This document shows positions 8,186 to 16,131 of a DNA stretch of 34,528 nucleotides, one piece after another. Location of the stretch: NCBI GenBank assembly GCA_020073615.1, contig JAIQEX010000074.1:1-34528 (forward strand). The letters run 5' to 3'. Every line of letters begins with the position of its first letter. The first letter of the stretch is position 1. Source of the DNA: Terriglobia bacterium. Lineage in GTDB: Bacteria; Acidobacteriota; Terriglobia; Bryobacterales; Bryobacteraceae. The notes below the pieces were generated by a model. That model was not told the origin of the DNA and did not search any database. It saw only the letters and a program-made list of their open reading frames with translations. The translations under genes and the position numbers were made by a program.

Positions 8186-9388
8186 ATGAAAATCATTCTG
8201 GGAGTTTCCGGTGGCATCGCAGCCTATAAAGCGGCGGAGCTGGCGCGGCTGGCCATGCAGCAGGGCCATGAGGTCCAGGCGGTCATGACTGCGGCCGCCC
8301 AGGAATTCGTCCGGCCCCTGACCTTCGCCGCGCTCACCGGGCGCAAGGTGCTCACCGACCTGTTTGCCATCGAAAGCGCCATTGAGCACATCTCCGTAGC
8401 CCAGGAACACGAGCTGATGGCCATCGCCCCGGCCACCGCCGGCCTGATCGCCAAGCTGGCCCACGGCCTGGCGGACGATTTCCTGACGACGCTCTACCTG
8501 GCCTTCACCGGGCCGGTGGTGATCGCGCCGGCCATGAACGTGAACATGTGGCAGCACGCGGCCACCCAGGCCAACCTCGAAACGCTGCGCCGGCGCGGGC
8601 ATCGGATTGTCGATCCCGACAGCGGCTATCTGGCCTGCGGCATGACCGGGCAGGGCCGGCTGGCCGATCCCGTGGCGATTCTGGAGGCCATCGAGCGGGA
8701 AGCGAAGAAACGCCGCGACCTGGAAGGCGAGACCGTGCTCATCACCGCCGGCCCCACGCAGGAGCCGCTCGACCCGGTACGGTATATTTCCAACCGCTCC
8801 AGCGGCAAGATGGGATACGCGCTGGCGGAAGCGGCGGCGGCGCGCGGCGCGCGCGTCATTCTGATCTCCGGTCCGGTGCATCTCGCCCCGCCCCACGGGG
8901 TGGAAGTGGTGCCGGTGCGCACGGCGGCGGAGATGCGCGAGAAGGTGATGGAGCGTCTCGGCCCCGCCGGAATTGTGATCAAAGCGGCGGCGGTGGCGGA
9001 TTTCCATCTGGGCACGGTGCCCTCGCAGAAGGTGAAGAAGACGGCGGCGCGCATCTCGCTCGAGCTCGATCCCACGCCCGACATTCTGGCCGAAGTGGGC
9101 CGCAAGAAAGGCGACCGCCTGTTGATCGGCTTCGCCGCGGAAACCCAGAACCTGCAGCAGGAGGCCCGGCGCAAGCTGGAATCCAAAAACTGCGACATGG
9201 TGGTGGGCAACCTGGTGGGCGGATCGAGCGACATCGGCTTCGAATCCGACCAAAACGAAGTCGTGCTGGCCCTGCGCACCGGAGAGCTCATTTCTCTGCC
9301 CCGCGCGCCCAAACGCGAGATCGCCGAACGCATTCTCGACCAGGTGCTGAAACTGCGCCTGGCCTTACACCACGCCGATGGACGCTGA
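8186..9388 (+). CDS. coaBC: Bifunctional phosphopantothenoylcysteine decarboxylase / phosphopantothenate-cysteine ligase
   Basis: Catalyses two consecutive steps of coenzyme A synthesis. The N-terminal flavoprotein CoaC half (about 1-175) has GVSGGIAAYK at 6-15, active-site His68 in EHISVAQ, the PAMN motif ending at Asn118 and catalytic Cys151 in GYLACGMTGQGRLADP. The CoaB half starts near 182 with VLITAGPTQEPLDPVRYISNRSSGKMG, which carries Asn203, and has the lysine-rich QKVKK at 281-285 and LIGFAAET. Length 400 is typical. The gene overlaps the uracil-DNA glycosylase by 11 bases. Confidence 0.96.
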   Translation: MKIILGVSGGIAAYKAAELARLAMQQGHEVQAVMTAAAQEFVRPLTFAALTGRKVLTDLFAIESAIEHISVAQEHELMAIAPATAGLIAKLAHGLADDFLTTLYLAFTGPVVIAPAMNVNMWQHAATQANLETLRRRGHRIVDPDSGYLACGMTGQGRLADPVAILEAIEREAKKRRDLEGETVLITAGPTQEPLDPVRYISNRSSGKMGYALAEAAAARGARVILISGPVHLAPPHGVEVVPVRTAAEMREKVMERLGPAGIVIKAAAVADFHLGTVPSQKVKKTAARISLELDPTPDILAEVGRKKGDRLLIGFAAETQNLQQEARRKLESKNCDMVVGNLVGGSSDIGFESDQNEVVLALRTGELISLPRAPKREIAERILDQVLKLRLALHHADGR

Positions 9389-10094
9389 GCGGCTGCGGCG
9401 GTACCTGGAGTTCTATCAGGACCTGGGCATCAAGACACTGTACCGGCGGCCGGGGATCGGGGGCCAGGGCCCAGGGGCCGGGGGCCAGGGGCCGGGGATC
9501 GTGGAGCAGGGGGCGGGGGCCGGGGAATCCCTGTTCGACATTCTGACCGACATCGGGGATTGCCGCCGCTGCCGGCTTCACGAAGGCCGCACGAAAATCG
9601 TTTTCGGAGTAGGCAACGAACACGCTCCGCTGGTCTTCGTGGGCGAAGGGCCGGGCGCCGACGAAGACGCGCAAGGGATCCCCTTCGTGGGCCGCGCCGG
9701 CCAGTTACTCACCCAGATGATCGAGAACACGGCCAAGAAGGAGGGCATCCCGCTGCGGCGCGAAGACGTGTACATCTGCAACGTGGTCAAGTGCCGCCCG
9801 CCGGAGAATCGCACGCCCGAAGCGGACGAAATGGAGATATGCGGGCAATTCCTGAATCGCCAACTCGCGGCGATCCAACCGAAGGCCATCTGCGTCCTGG
9901 GTGGCACGGCCGTGCGCGCGCTGCTTGGCCAGAAGGAAGGCGTCACCAAACTGCGCGGCCGGTGGTTCCGGTGGCGCGATATCCCGGTGATGGTGACCTA
10001 CCATCCGTCATATTTGCTGCGGGCCTACAACGTGGAGCCCAAGCGGGAGGCTTGGGAAGATCTCAAGAAGCTGCTGCACTTCGTGTACGACTAG
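9378..10094 (+). CDS. Family 4 uracil-DNA glycosylase (4Fe-4S)
   Basis: Removes uracil from DNA. The 238-residue protein has all four predicted iron-sulfur ligands (Cys62, Cys65, Cys139, Cys155). Motif 1 reads GEGPGADEDAQGIPFVGRAGQLL in two pieces (89-111), where GEAPG is more usual; NVVKCRPPENRTP is at 135-147 and the HPSYLLR motif at 209-215. Between the N-terminal helix (1-24) and the first Cys pair is a 25-residue low-complexity insert of Gly, Pro, Gln and Ala encoded by a G-rich repeat (9451-9527). The start overlaps coaBC. The gene ends five bases before the convergent crp-like gene. Confidence 0.93.
   Translation: MDAERLRRYLEFYQDLGIKTLYRRPGIGGQGPGAGGQGPGIVEQGAGAGESLFDILTDIGDCRRCRLHEGRTKIVFGVGNEHAPLVFVGEGPGADEDAQGIPFVGRAGQLLTQMIENTAKKEGIPLRREDVYICNVVKCRPPENRTPEADEMEICGQFLNRQLAAIQPKAICVLGGTAVRALLGQKEGVTKLRGRWFRWRDIPVMVTYHPSYLLRAYNVEPKREAWEDLKKLLHFVYD
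9451..9527 (+). repeat. G-rich GGGGCC-type repeat inside the glycosylase gene
   Basis: An irregular array of GGGGCC, GGGGGCC and CCAGGGG units. A 21-base block at 9474-9494 is identical to 14567-14587 in the permease/peptidase intergenic region. The runs of four or more G could form G-quadruplexes on the plus (coding) strand. The array is in frame and adds a disordered linker to the enzyme. Confidence 0.85.
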
Positions 10095-10099
10095 CGGTC

Positions 10100-10810
10100 C
10101 TACGCGAAGGCTCTTTGCGCCGCAGCGGCGGTCTGCGGCACGTTCACGCCCTGCTCGCGCAGCGTGTCCTGTATGGCGAGCGAGTAAATGTCGATGTGCT
10201 TCCGGGAATAACGGAGCAGCCCGAGGCGGCGCAGCCGGTTCATCTGAAACGTCACGATCTCGCGCGAAGTCCCGACGTAATCGGCGATGGTGTGGTGGGT
10301 GAGCGAGCCGATCTGCATCGAGCCATCGGGTTGCGGCGTGCCGAGATCGGCGGCCAATTGCACCAGCGCCAGCATCACGCGCTCGGGCGTCTTGTGGATG
10401 GCCATGCTCTCGATGCGGTCCTGCAGCGCCAGGCACTGGCGCACCAGGTACTGGGAAAGAGCGATTCCCAGGCGCGGCTCCTGTTCGATCTGTTGCTCGA
10501 TTTCCTCCCGGCTCCACGCCATCAGCGTGACGTTATCGATGGCCACGGCCGATGTGGAGCGCTTCGTCTGCCCGAGCAGAGCGGACTCGCCGAACAGGCC
10601 CTCCGCGCACACGATGCGGCCGATGGTTTGGCAGCCGTCCTCGGAAGCCGAGACGATTTTGACGCGGCCCAGAATCACGACGTAGAGGCCGTCGGAAGGA
10701 CGCTGTCCATCATAGATGGTCCGCCCCTTGGGGACCTCTTGCGCCGGCTTGCGCGGCAAGTAGGTCAACGGATCTTCGTATCCCAGCCCCATTTTGTTTC
10801 CCCGGTTCAT
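10100..10810 (-). CDS. Crp/Fnr family transcriptional regulator
   Basis: A 236-residue cytoplasmic regulator. The N-terminal cyclic-nucleotide-binding barrel contains GLYVVILGRVKIV, and the phosphate cassette-like FGESALLGQTKRSTSAVA keeps the Glu and Arg-Ser/Thr positions that bind cAMP in Crp. A long dimerisation helix follows, then a C-terminal winged helix with LTHHTIADYVGTSREIVTFQMNRLRRLGLL. No Fnr-type N-terminal cysteine cluster is present, so an oxygen-sensing iron-sulfur cluster is unlikely. The start is the ATG at 10810, with GGAGGGG seven bases upstream; the open frame extends to 10888 without ribosome site support. Divergent from the DUF507 gene. Ligand and regulon unknown. Confidence 0.92.
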   Translation of the reverse strand: MNRGNKMGLGYEDPLTYLPRKPAQEVPKGRTIYDGQRPSDGLYVVILGRVKIVSASEDGCQTIGRIVCAEGLFGESALLGQTKRSTSAVAIDNVTLMAWSREEIEQQIEQEPRLGIALSQYLVRQCLALQDRIESMAIHKTPERVMLALVQLAADLGTPQPDGSMQIGSLTHHTIADYVGTSREIVTFQMNRLRRLGLLRYSRKHIDIYSLAIQDTLREQGVNVPQTAAAAQRAFA

Positions 10811-10890
10811 CACGATGCCCCTCCGTGCAACCCCGTCGGACGGGATAGCAGTAGAATAAGCGTACCCTCTAAAGGCGCTTCTCGTCATTC

Positions 10891-10929
10891 AGTATAGTAC
10901 TAGTCCTGGCCGGAAAGGTACGCTACCTT
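10891..10929 (-). promoter_or_regulatory. Probable crp-like gene promoter with palindromic operator
   Basis: On the minus strand a -10 candidate TATACT occupies 10896-10891. A perfect palindrome, AAGGTA-spacer-TACCTT (6-3-6), lies at 10915-10929 where the -35 box would be, and no TTGACA-like hexamer is seen. The palindrome centre is about 38 bases upstream of the inferred transcription start, near the class II activator position of Crp-type proteins. Autoregulation by the adjacent regulator is inferred. Confidence 0.5.
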
Positions 10930-11005
10930 ACACTCCACGGCCGTTCGCGAGGCAGCGGGCACGCGAGGGGAGCCGCGTGATAAACTACGTTTTCACACAT
11001 ACAGA

Positions 11006-11596
11006 ATGCTCCTCGCCAGAGAATTCGTCTCCTACCTTTCACGACAACTCGTCAAGAGACTGACGCCCGGAATCATCGAGACCACGGCTCCCGAGCTGGT
11101 GGCGGAAAAGATCGCCGTCGTGATCTCCGACGAGCTGGCCGTGGAAGACCGCCTGAACGACGAAGTCCGGGACCTGCTGAGCCAGTACAGCGACTACATG
11201 CGGCGGGAAAACGTCAGCTACCAGGAGATGTTCCGGCGCATCAAGAATACGCTGATTTCGCAACGGAAGGTGATCCGCGCCTCCGGCCGCGACACGGGCG
11301 ACGCCATGAAGCTCTCGCGCGATAAAGTGACGGACATCTCTCACAAGATCGTCGACATGCTGCGCAAGAGCCACGAGCTGCGGCTGAAGGACAAGGACCC
11401 CAACAACGTGCGACTGGAGATCTTGCGCTCGATGACCGAGCTGTTGATCGCCGAGGACAAGGTGGACCGCGCCGCGCGGCAGAAGATCCGCTCGCAGAAG
11501 CGCGAAATCCCCGAGGGCAGCGAGGAGTGGGACCTGCTGCTGCGGCGCTACTACGGCGAAGAGCTCAAGAAGCTGGGCATCGACCTCGCCAAGTGA
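11006..11596 (+). CDS. DUF507 family protein
   Basis: A 196-residue, highly charged, mostly helical protein with no signal peptide. It appears to be an internal duplication. The first half (about 3-92) runs LAREFVSYLSRQLVKRL to FRRIKNTLISQRK; the second half (about 103-196) runs LSRDKVTDISHKIVDML to LLLRRYYGEELKKLG. Both contain an 'IAxxDxxxxxxxD'-like acidic segment followed by an E/D-rich helix. The family is known from Aquificae, Acidobacteria and delta-proteobacteria, with no assigned function. I see no strong ribosome site before ATG 11006. It ends three bases from the convergent kinase gene. Confidence 0.82.
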   Translation: MLLAREFVSYLSRQLVKRLTPGIIETTAPELVAEKIAVVISDELAVEDRLNDEVRDLLSQYSDYMRRENVSYQEMFRRIKNTLISQRKVIRASGRDTGDAMKLSRDKVTDISHKIVDMLRKSHELRLKDKDPNNVRLEILRSMTELLIAEDKVDRAARQKIRSQKREIPEGSEEWDLLLRRYYGEELKKLGIDLAK

Positions 11597-11599
11597 GCC

Positions 11600-12082
11600 T
11601 CACCGCTTGTAGCCGATCATGCGCAGGAAGGCGCGCCGTTTTTCGGCATCGGCGGCCGTCTCCAGGCCTTTGGGCGGGAAGCCGTCGATGACGCCGACGA
11701 CGCCGCGTCCCTGCTCGCTTTCCGCCACCACCGCCTGTACCGGGTTGGCCGTGGCGCAGAAAATGGAGCAGACCTCGGGCACGTCCTTGATGCGCCCCAG
11801 CACGTTGATGGGGTAGCCTTCGCACATGGCCACCACGAAGATGTGCCCCGCCGCGAGCGCCGCGGCATTGCGTGCGGCCATCGCCTGGAGAGCGTCGTCA
11901 TTGCCGTCCACGCGCGTCAGGCACGGGCCGGAAGCTTCGTTGAACGCCACGCCGAACTTCATCTGCGGCACGGTGTTCACGATGGCCTCGTAAACATCCT
12001 CGACGGTCTTGATGAAATGAGTCTGGCCCAGAATCAGGTTCCCGCCCTCGGGAACTTCGAGCGGCACAATTTTCAGTTCCAT
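11600..12082 (-). CDS. Adenosine-specific kinase family protein
   Basis: 160 residues matching the small adenosine-specific kinase family (formerly DUF355). The start is MELKIVPLEVPEGGNLILGQTHF, then a DVYEAIVNTVPQMKFGVAFNEASGPCL segment, the GHIFVVAMCEGYPINVLGRIK core and VCSIFCATANPVQAVV, ending with GRGVVGVIDGFPPKG. Named family members were described as binding or phosphorylating adenosine; biological role is unsettled. The frame remains open far upstream (to 12841), but that part overlaps the permease gene and has no homology, so ATG 12082 is taken. It lies 44 bases after the permease stop, same strand. Confidence 0.88.
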   Translation of the reverse strand: MELKIVPLEVPEGGNLILGQTHFIKTVEDVYEAIVNTVPQMKFGVAFNEASGPCLTRVDGNDDALQAMAARNAAALAAGHIFVVAMCEGYPINVLGRIKDVPEVCSIFCATANPVQAVVAESEQGRGVVGVIDGFPPKGLETAADAEKRRAFLRMIGYKR

Positions 12083-12126
12083 AAGCACATCAGGATAGCA
12101 AGCGCCGCACGCCTCCCACGCGATGG

Positions 12127-14514
12127 TTATTCGTATCGCAGAGCGACGTTGGGATCGACCCGGGCGGCGCGATACGCGGGGATGAGGATGGCGGCCAGCG
12201 CCACCGCCGCCAGCAGAAGCGCCACGCCCACGTAGGTCGGCGGATCGGCCGGCCGCAATTCGAACAGCAGCGTCGCGAGCACGCGGGTGGCTCCCCAGGC
12301 ACCCAGGGCGCCGAAAAAGATGCCTACCGCCACCAGCAGCATCCCCTGGCGCACGACCATGCGCAACACGTCGGCCGCGCCGGCTCCCAGGGCCATGCGG
12401 ATGCCGATTTCGTGAATGCGCTCGGCGACGAAGTAAGACATGACGCCGTGGATGCCGATCACCGCGAGCAGCAGCGCCATGGCGGCGAAGGCGCCGATCA
12501 ATCCCGCCTGGAAGCGGGGCTCGGCGGTGAGGGTGGCGATCAGGTTGCGCATGGTCGCCAGGCGCAGGACCGGTTGGTTGGGATCGAGAGCCTGGACCTG
12601 CCGGCGAATGGCGCCCGCGAGCGCGGCGGGGTCGCCCGCCGAGCGCACGACGTAATTCATCCCCGCCAGGAAGAACGGCCGGGTGACTTGCGCATAGGGC
12701 TGATAGATCGCCGGCGGAGATGTTTGGGTCATGGCCAACTGCTTGACATCGTCCACCACACCCACCACGGTGAGCCAGTCTTCCGGCTTGGGCGCGTCCT
12801 CGAGGGTGATGCGTTTCCCGAGCGGGTTGCCGCCCGGCCATACCAGGCGCGCTACCGACTGGCTGACAATGGCGACGCCGGGAGCGCTCCGGGCATCGCG
12901 CTGGTCAAAAAAGCGGCCCTGCAACAACGGAATCCCCATGGCGCGGAAATAATCCGTGCTCACGGCCGGCTTGTATGGCTCGAACGTGGGCGCGCGGCTT
13001 TGACCTTCGACCTGAAAGTCACCGCGAATCGACGCTCCTTCGGCCAGAGGAAGCCAGTTGACCGCACCTACGGCAGAGACGCCCGGGAGGGCGGACAGGC
13101 GGGCCAGCAATTCGCGATGAAAGGCAATCATCCGGGATGTGGAATTGTAGGCCGGGGAGAGCTCGACGGTGGCGGTAAGCACGCCGGACGGATCGAAACC
13201 GGTCTTCACCGAACGGAGCCGCAGGAAGCTGCGGACCATGAGCCCGGCGCCGATGAGGAGCACCAGGGTGACGGCGATTTCGGCGACGGCAAGGAAGCCG
13301 CGCAGCCGCTGGTTGCCGCGGGAACCGCGTTGCTCCCTGAGCGACGAGTAGAGCGGCGAGCGGGTCAACTGCGCCGCCGGCACGAGACCCGCGGCCAGGC
13401 CGGCCACGAGAGAAACCGCGAAATTGAAGGCGAGCACCCAGGCATCCACGCCGATTTCTTCGACGCGCGGCACTCTGCCGCCGGGCATGGCGGCCATCAG
13501 CCCTTCGACTCCCCAGAGCGCCAGCACGATTCCCAATGCGCCTCCCGCGACGGACAGCATCAGGGACTCAGTGACCAGTTGCCGCACCAGGCGCCCGCGC
13601 GTAGCGCCCAGCGAATGCCGGAGCGCGATCTCCTGGTTGCGCTGCGAGGAGCGCGCCAGCAGCAGCGTGGCCACGTTGGCGCAGGCGATCAGCAGCACGA
13701 ACCCCACCGCGCCCAGCAAAACCAGCAGCGACAGGCGCACGTCGCGCACCATGAAATCGCGGAGCGGCAGGACGCGAGCGGTCCAATGCGCATACGACCC
13801 CGGATGGACGATCCGGGCGAAATTCTCAAGCTCCGCCCTGGCCTGCCGCGAATCGTAGCCGGCGCGGAGGCGGCCGATCACAGGGAGGAAAAAGCTGTTG
13901 CCCTTCTGGACGCGGACGGCGAAGGGCGTCCACAGATCGGGAGCAGTGGGGAAAACGAAGCCGGGCGGCATGACGCCAACCACAGTGAAGGCCTGGCCAT
14001 CCAGGGTGACCGTCTTGCCGGCCACGTCGCGATCGCCGCGGAACCGGGTCCGCCAGAACTGGTCGCTCAGCACGACTACACCGCCGGTGTCGCCGGGGAG
14101 GAAGGTCCGGCCGATGGCCGCACGCACACCCAGCGCCTGGAAAAAGTGCGCGGTCGCTTCTGTGGCCCGCACGTGCACCGGGTCGCCCCCGCCGGTCAGG
14201 GTCAGCCCGCGGCCGGCATAGGCCGCCACGCTCTCAAAGGCCTGGGCCTCGCGCGCGTATTCCAAGTAGTCGGAATCCAGCATGCTGCCCGGCACATCGC
14301 CGAACCCCGACGGAGGGGGAGCAACCCCGACGGCAAAGAGGCGGCCGGAATGGGGAAACGGCAAGGGGCGAAGCAGGACCGAGTTGACAACTGTGAACAG
14401 AGCGCTATTGGCCCCAATACCGAGCGCCAGGGTGAGTACGGCCACTACGGCAAACCCGGGCCGCTTGCGAAACGTACGCAGCGCGTAGTGCACATCGGAG
14501 TGCAGCGAATGCAT
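12127..14514 (-). CDS. Acidobacterial duplicated orphan permease (MacB/FtsX type)
   Basis: A membrane protein of about 795 residues with two MacB_PCD-FtsX repeats. The first helix RPGFAVVAVLTLALGIGANSALFTVVNSVLLRPLPF is at about 18-54 and is followed by a periplasmic domain. A three-helix FtsX block comes at about 265-395, then a fifth helix (about 415-435), a second periplasmic domain and a second FtsX block near 660-790, ending 'DPNVALRYE'. No ATPase gene is adjacent, hence 'orphan'. Such proteins occur in many copies in Acidobacteria; substrate unknown, possibly antimicrobial or lipoprotein efflux. Start is either ATG 14514 or TTG 14535; neither has a clear ribosome site. Confidence 0.92.
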   Translation of the reverse strand: MHSLHSDVHYALRTFRKRPGFAVVAVLTLALGIGANSALFTVVNSVLLRPLPFPHSGRLFAVGVAPPPSGFGDVPGSMLDSDYLEYAREAQAFESVAAYAGRGLTLTGGGDPVHVRATEATAHFFQALGVRAAIGRTFLPGDTGGVVVLSDQFWRTRFRGDRDVAGKTVTLDGQAFTVVGVMPPGFVFPTAPDLWTPFAVRVQKGNSFFLPVIGRLRAGYDSRQARAELENFARIVHPGSYAHWTARVLPLRDFMVRDVRLSLLVLLGAVGFVLLIACANVATLLLARSSQRNQEIALRHSLGATRGRLVRQLVTESLMLSVAGGALGIVLALWGVEGLMAAMPGGRVPRVEEIGVDAWVLAFNFAVSLVAGLAAGLVPAAQLTRSPLYSSLREQRGSRGNQRLRGFLAVAEIAVTLVLLIGAGLMVRSFLRLRSVKTGFDPSGVLTATVELSPAYNSTSRMIAFHRELLARLSALPGVSAVGAVNWLPLAEGASIRGDFQVEGQSRAPTFEPYKPAVSTDYFRAMGIPLLQGRFFDQRDARSAPGVAIVSQSVARLVWPGGNPLGKRITLEDAPKPEDWLTVVGVVDDVKQLAMTQTSPPAIYQPYAQVTRPFFLAGMNYVVRSAGDPAALAGAIRRQVQALDPNQPVLRLATMRNLIATLTAEPRFQAGLIGAFAAMALLLAVIGIHGVMSYFVAERIHEIGIRMALGAGAADVLRMVVRQGMLLVAVGIFFGALGAWGATRVLATLLFELRPADPPTYVGVALLLAAVALAAILIPAYRAARVDPNVALRYE

Positions 14515-14550
14515 GTTGGCCAGATGGGTTAGCAAATCAAGGGCCTAAGT

Positions 14551-14621
14551 CAGGGGCCGGGGGCCGGGGGCCGGGGGCCAGGGGCCGCCCGTTTCCGGGG
14601 AACCGGGGCCGGGGGACAGGG
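14551..14621. repeat. G-rich GGGGCC-type repeat, intergenic copy
   Basis: Four near-perfect 7-base GGGGGCC units at 14551-14587 are followed by degenerate copies to 14621. It shares an identical 21-base block with the array inside the uracil-DNA glycosylase gene. On the strand transcribed here (minus) it is C-rich. It sits between the permease start and the end of the second M16 gene, so it cannot affect protein sequence, though it may form a G-quadruplex in the opposite strand. Confidence 0.8.
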
Positions 14622-14664
14622 GCTTGGGAAAGGATGGCTGTTCGTTTGCGGGACTGGCGGTCCG

Positions 14665-16131
14665 CTATTGAAACACCTGCTCCGCCGGCACCACCTTGAT
14701 ATCTTCCGGGCGCAGGTGCAGCGGCCGTTTCTCCACGATCTTGTCTTCCTCGAGGATCTCCGCCGCCTTGGGCGAATTGTAGGTCATGGGCGACGGATCG
14801 TCGCTCGCCAGTTGCCGCTTCAGCTCTTCGCCATCCTTCGATACCGCCGCGATGACCAGACGGTCGACGCGCAAATACCGCTTGATTACGCGGTTCACTT
14901 CGTCGCGCGTCAATCGTGCGAGCGCCGCTTTCAGGGAGGGGACGTAGTTCGCGGTGCCGTAGTACATGCTGTCGATGATGTAGCCCAGCTCCGCTCCCTT
15001 GGTGCGGGTCAGCACGTTGACGTACTTGCCGAGAAAGTCGCGGGTGCGCTCGAAGCCGTCCTGTGGAATGCCGTTTTGGATGAACTGATCGAGCTCGTGG
15101 AGCGCCAGGCGCAGGGCGAACTTCGCCGCCGGCGGCTCCACGGGGCGGATCCAAAGCTGAAAGATCTGGAAGTGCCGCGCCAGGTTGGGAGGCGGCTCCA
15201 TCAGGAACATGCCGCGCGGAAAATACTCGATGTACGCGTAATCGCCGTAGTTGAGGCCGCGCATTTCGCGCATGCGGTCGTAGAGCACGCCGCCCGACAT
15301 GCGGTGCTGGCCCAGGTACGACGTGGCCACGAGCAGCGCCGCATAGTCGGGCGAGGCGCGCGTCACCACGATGGGAAAGCCGATGGAGAAAGCCACCGAG
15401 CGCGTGTCCTTCTCCACGATCGCCACGCGGGTGGCGTCGATCAAGGGCGGGGGCGCCATGCGCGGCCGGAATCCGGCGCCGGGCGGCAGCTTGCGGAAAT
15501 CCTTCTTCATGCTCTCCACAAAGCCGTCGGGGTACCCGCCCGCGATGCCCAGGATCAGGTGCGACTGGCTGTAGTGGGTGCGGTAAAACTGCTTCACGTC
15601 GTCGAGCGTCAGCTTTTCGAGCGAGCTCACCGTGCCCCCGGAATAATGGCCGTAGGGCGTTGCTTCGAAGATGTTCTGGTACAGCACTTCCTTGCCCAGT
15701 TCTTCGTCGTTGCTGCGCAGGCCCACCTTGATGGCATTGACGGCGTCGTCGCGCACGCGCTGGAAATCGTCCTCGCGCCAGCCCGGATCGAGCAGCATGG
15801 CGCGCAGCAGCTTGTAATACTCCGGCAGATTGTCGATATGGGTGGCGCCGGCGAACGTGCACATCTCCTTGTCCACCTGGGCGCTCACCGAAGCCGCCAT
15901 GGGGAACATAGCGTCCACGATCTGCTGGTAGGTCATTTCCCTGGTGCCGCCCTCGGCCAGCATGCGGGCGGTGAGGTAAGCCAGCCCGGCCTGGGCGCGC
16001 GGCTCGGCGGCCGATCCCGTGGTGAACACGATACGGAAGGTCACCAGCGGCGATTTTCCGGGATGCGCCAGCACACGAATCTGCGCGGCGGCCGGGTGTA
16101 CCAGCAGCAGCAGAGACAGGAGGAATCTCAT
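14665..16131 (-). CDS. M16 family zinc peptidase homologue lacking the zinc site
   Basis: 488 residues with a clear signal peptide (MRFLLSLLLLVHPAAAQ). It has the two-half clamshell layout of M16B subunits. At the place of the HxxEH zinc motif it reads AGLAYLTARMLAEGGT, so all three zinc ligands are missing. The C-terminal half keeps the Arg/Tyr substrate-binding area in GVLYDRMREMRGLNYGDYAY. This is the pattern of the non-catalytic partner in heterodimeric bacterial M16B proteases. Its ATG overlaps the stop of the active subunit (ATGA, 16128-16131). It ends with the charged 'EDIKVVPAEQVFQ'. Exported, probably periplasmic. Confidence 0.92.
   Translation of the reverse strand: MRFLLSLLLLVHPAAAQIRVLAHPGKSPLVTFRIVFTTGSAAEPRAQAGLAYLTARMLAEGGTREMTYQQIVDAMFPMAASVSAQVDKEMCTFAGATHIDNLPEYYKLLRAMLLDPGWREDDFQRVRDDAVNAIKVGLRSNDEELGKEVLYQNIFEATPYGHYSGGTVSSLEKLTLDDVKQFYRTHYSQSHLILGIAGGYPDGFVESMKKDFRKLPPGAGFRPRMAPPPLIDATRVAIVEKDTRSVAFSIGFPIVVTRASPDYAALLVATSYLGQHRMSGGVLYDRMREMRGLNYGDYAYIEYFPRGMFLMEPPPNLARHFQIFQLWIRPVEPPAAKFALRLALHELDQFIQNGIPQDGFERTRDFLGKYVNVLTRTKGAELGYIIDSMYYGTANYVPSLKAALARLTRDEVNRVIKRYLRVDRLVIAAVSKDGEELKRQLASDDPSPMTYNSPKAAEILEEDKIVEKRPLHLRPEDIKVVPAEQVFQ

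Noticed and set aside
9451-9527. Frameshift in the glycosylase caused by the G-rich repeat
   Set aside because: The frame is open across the repeat, with the N-terminal helix before it and the Cys motifs after it in the same frame.
12412-14532. 706-codon open frame antisense to the orphan permease
   Set aside because: Same cause: composition-driven, no recognisable domain, opposite a complete membrane protein gene.
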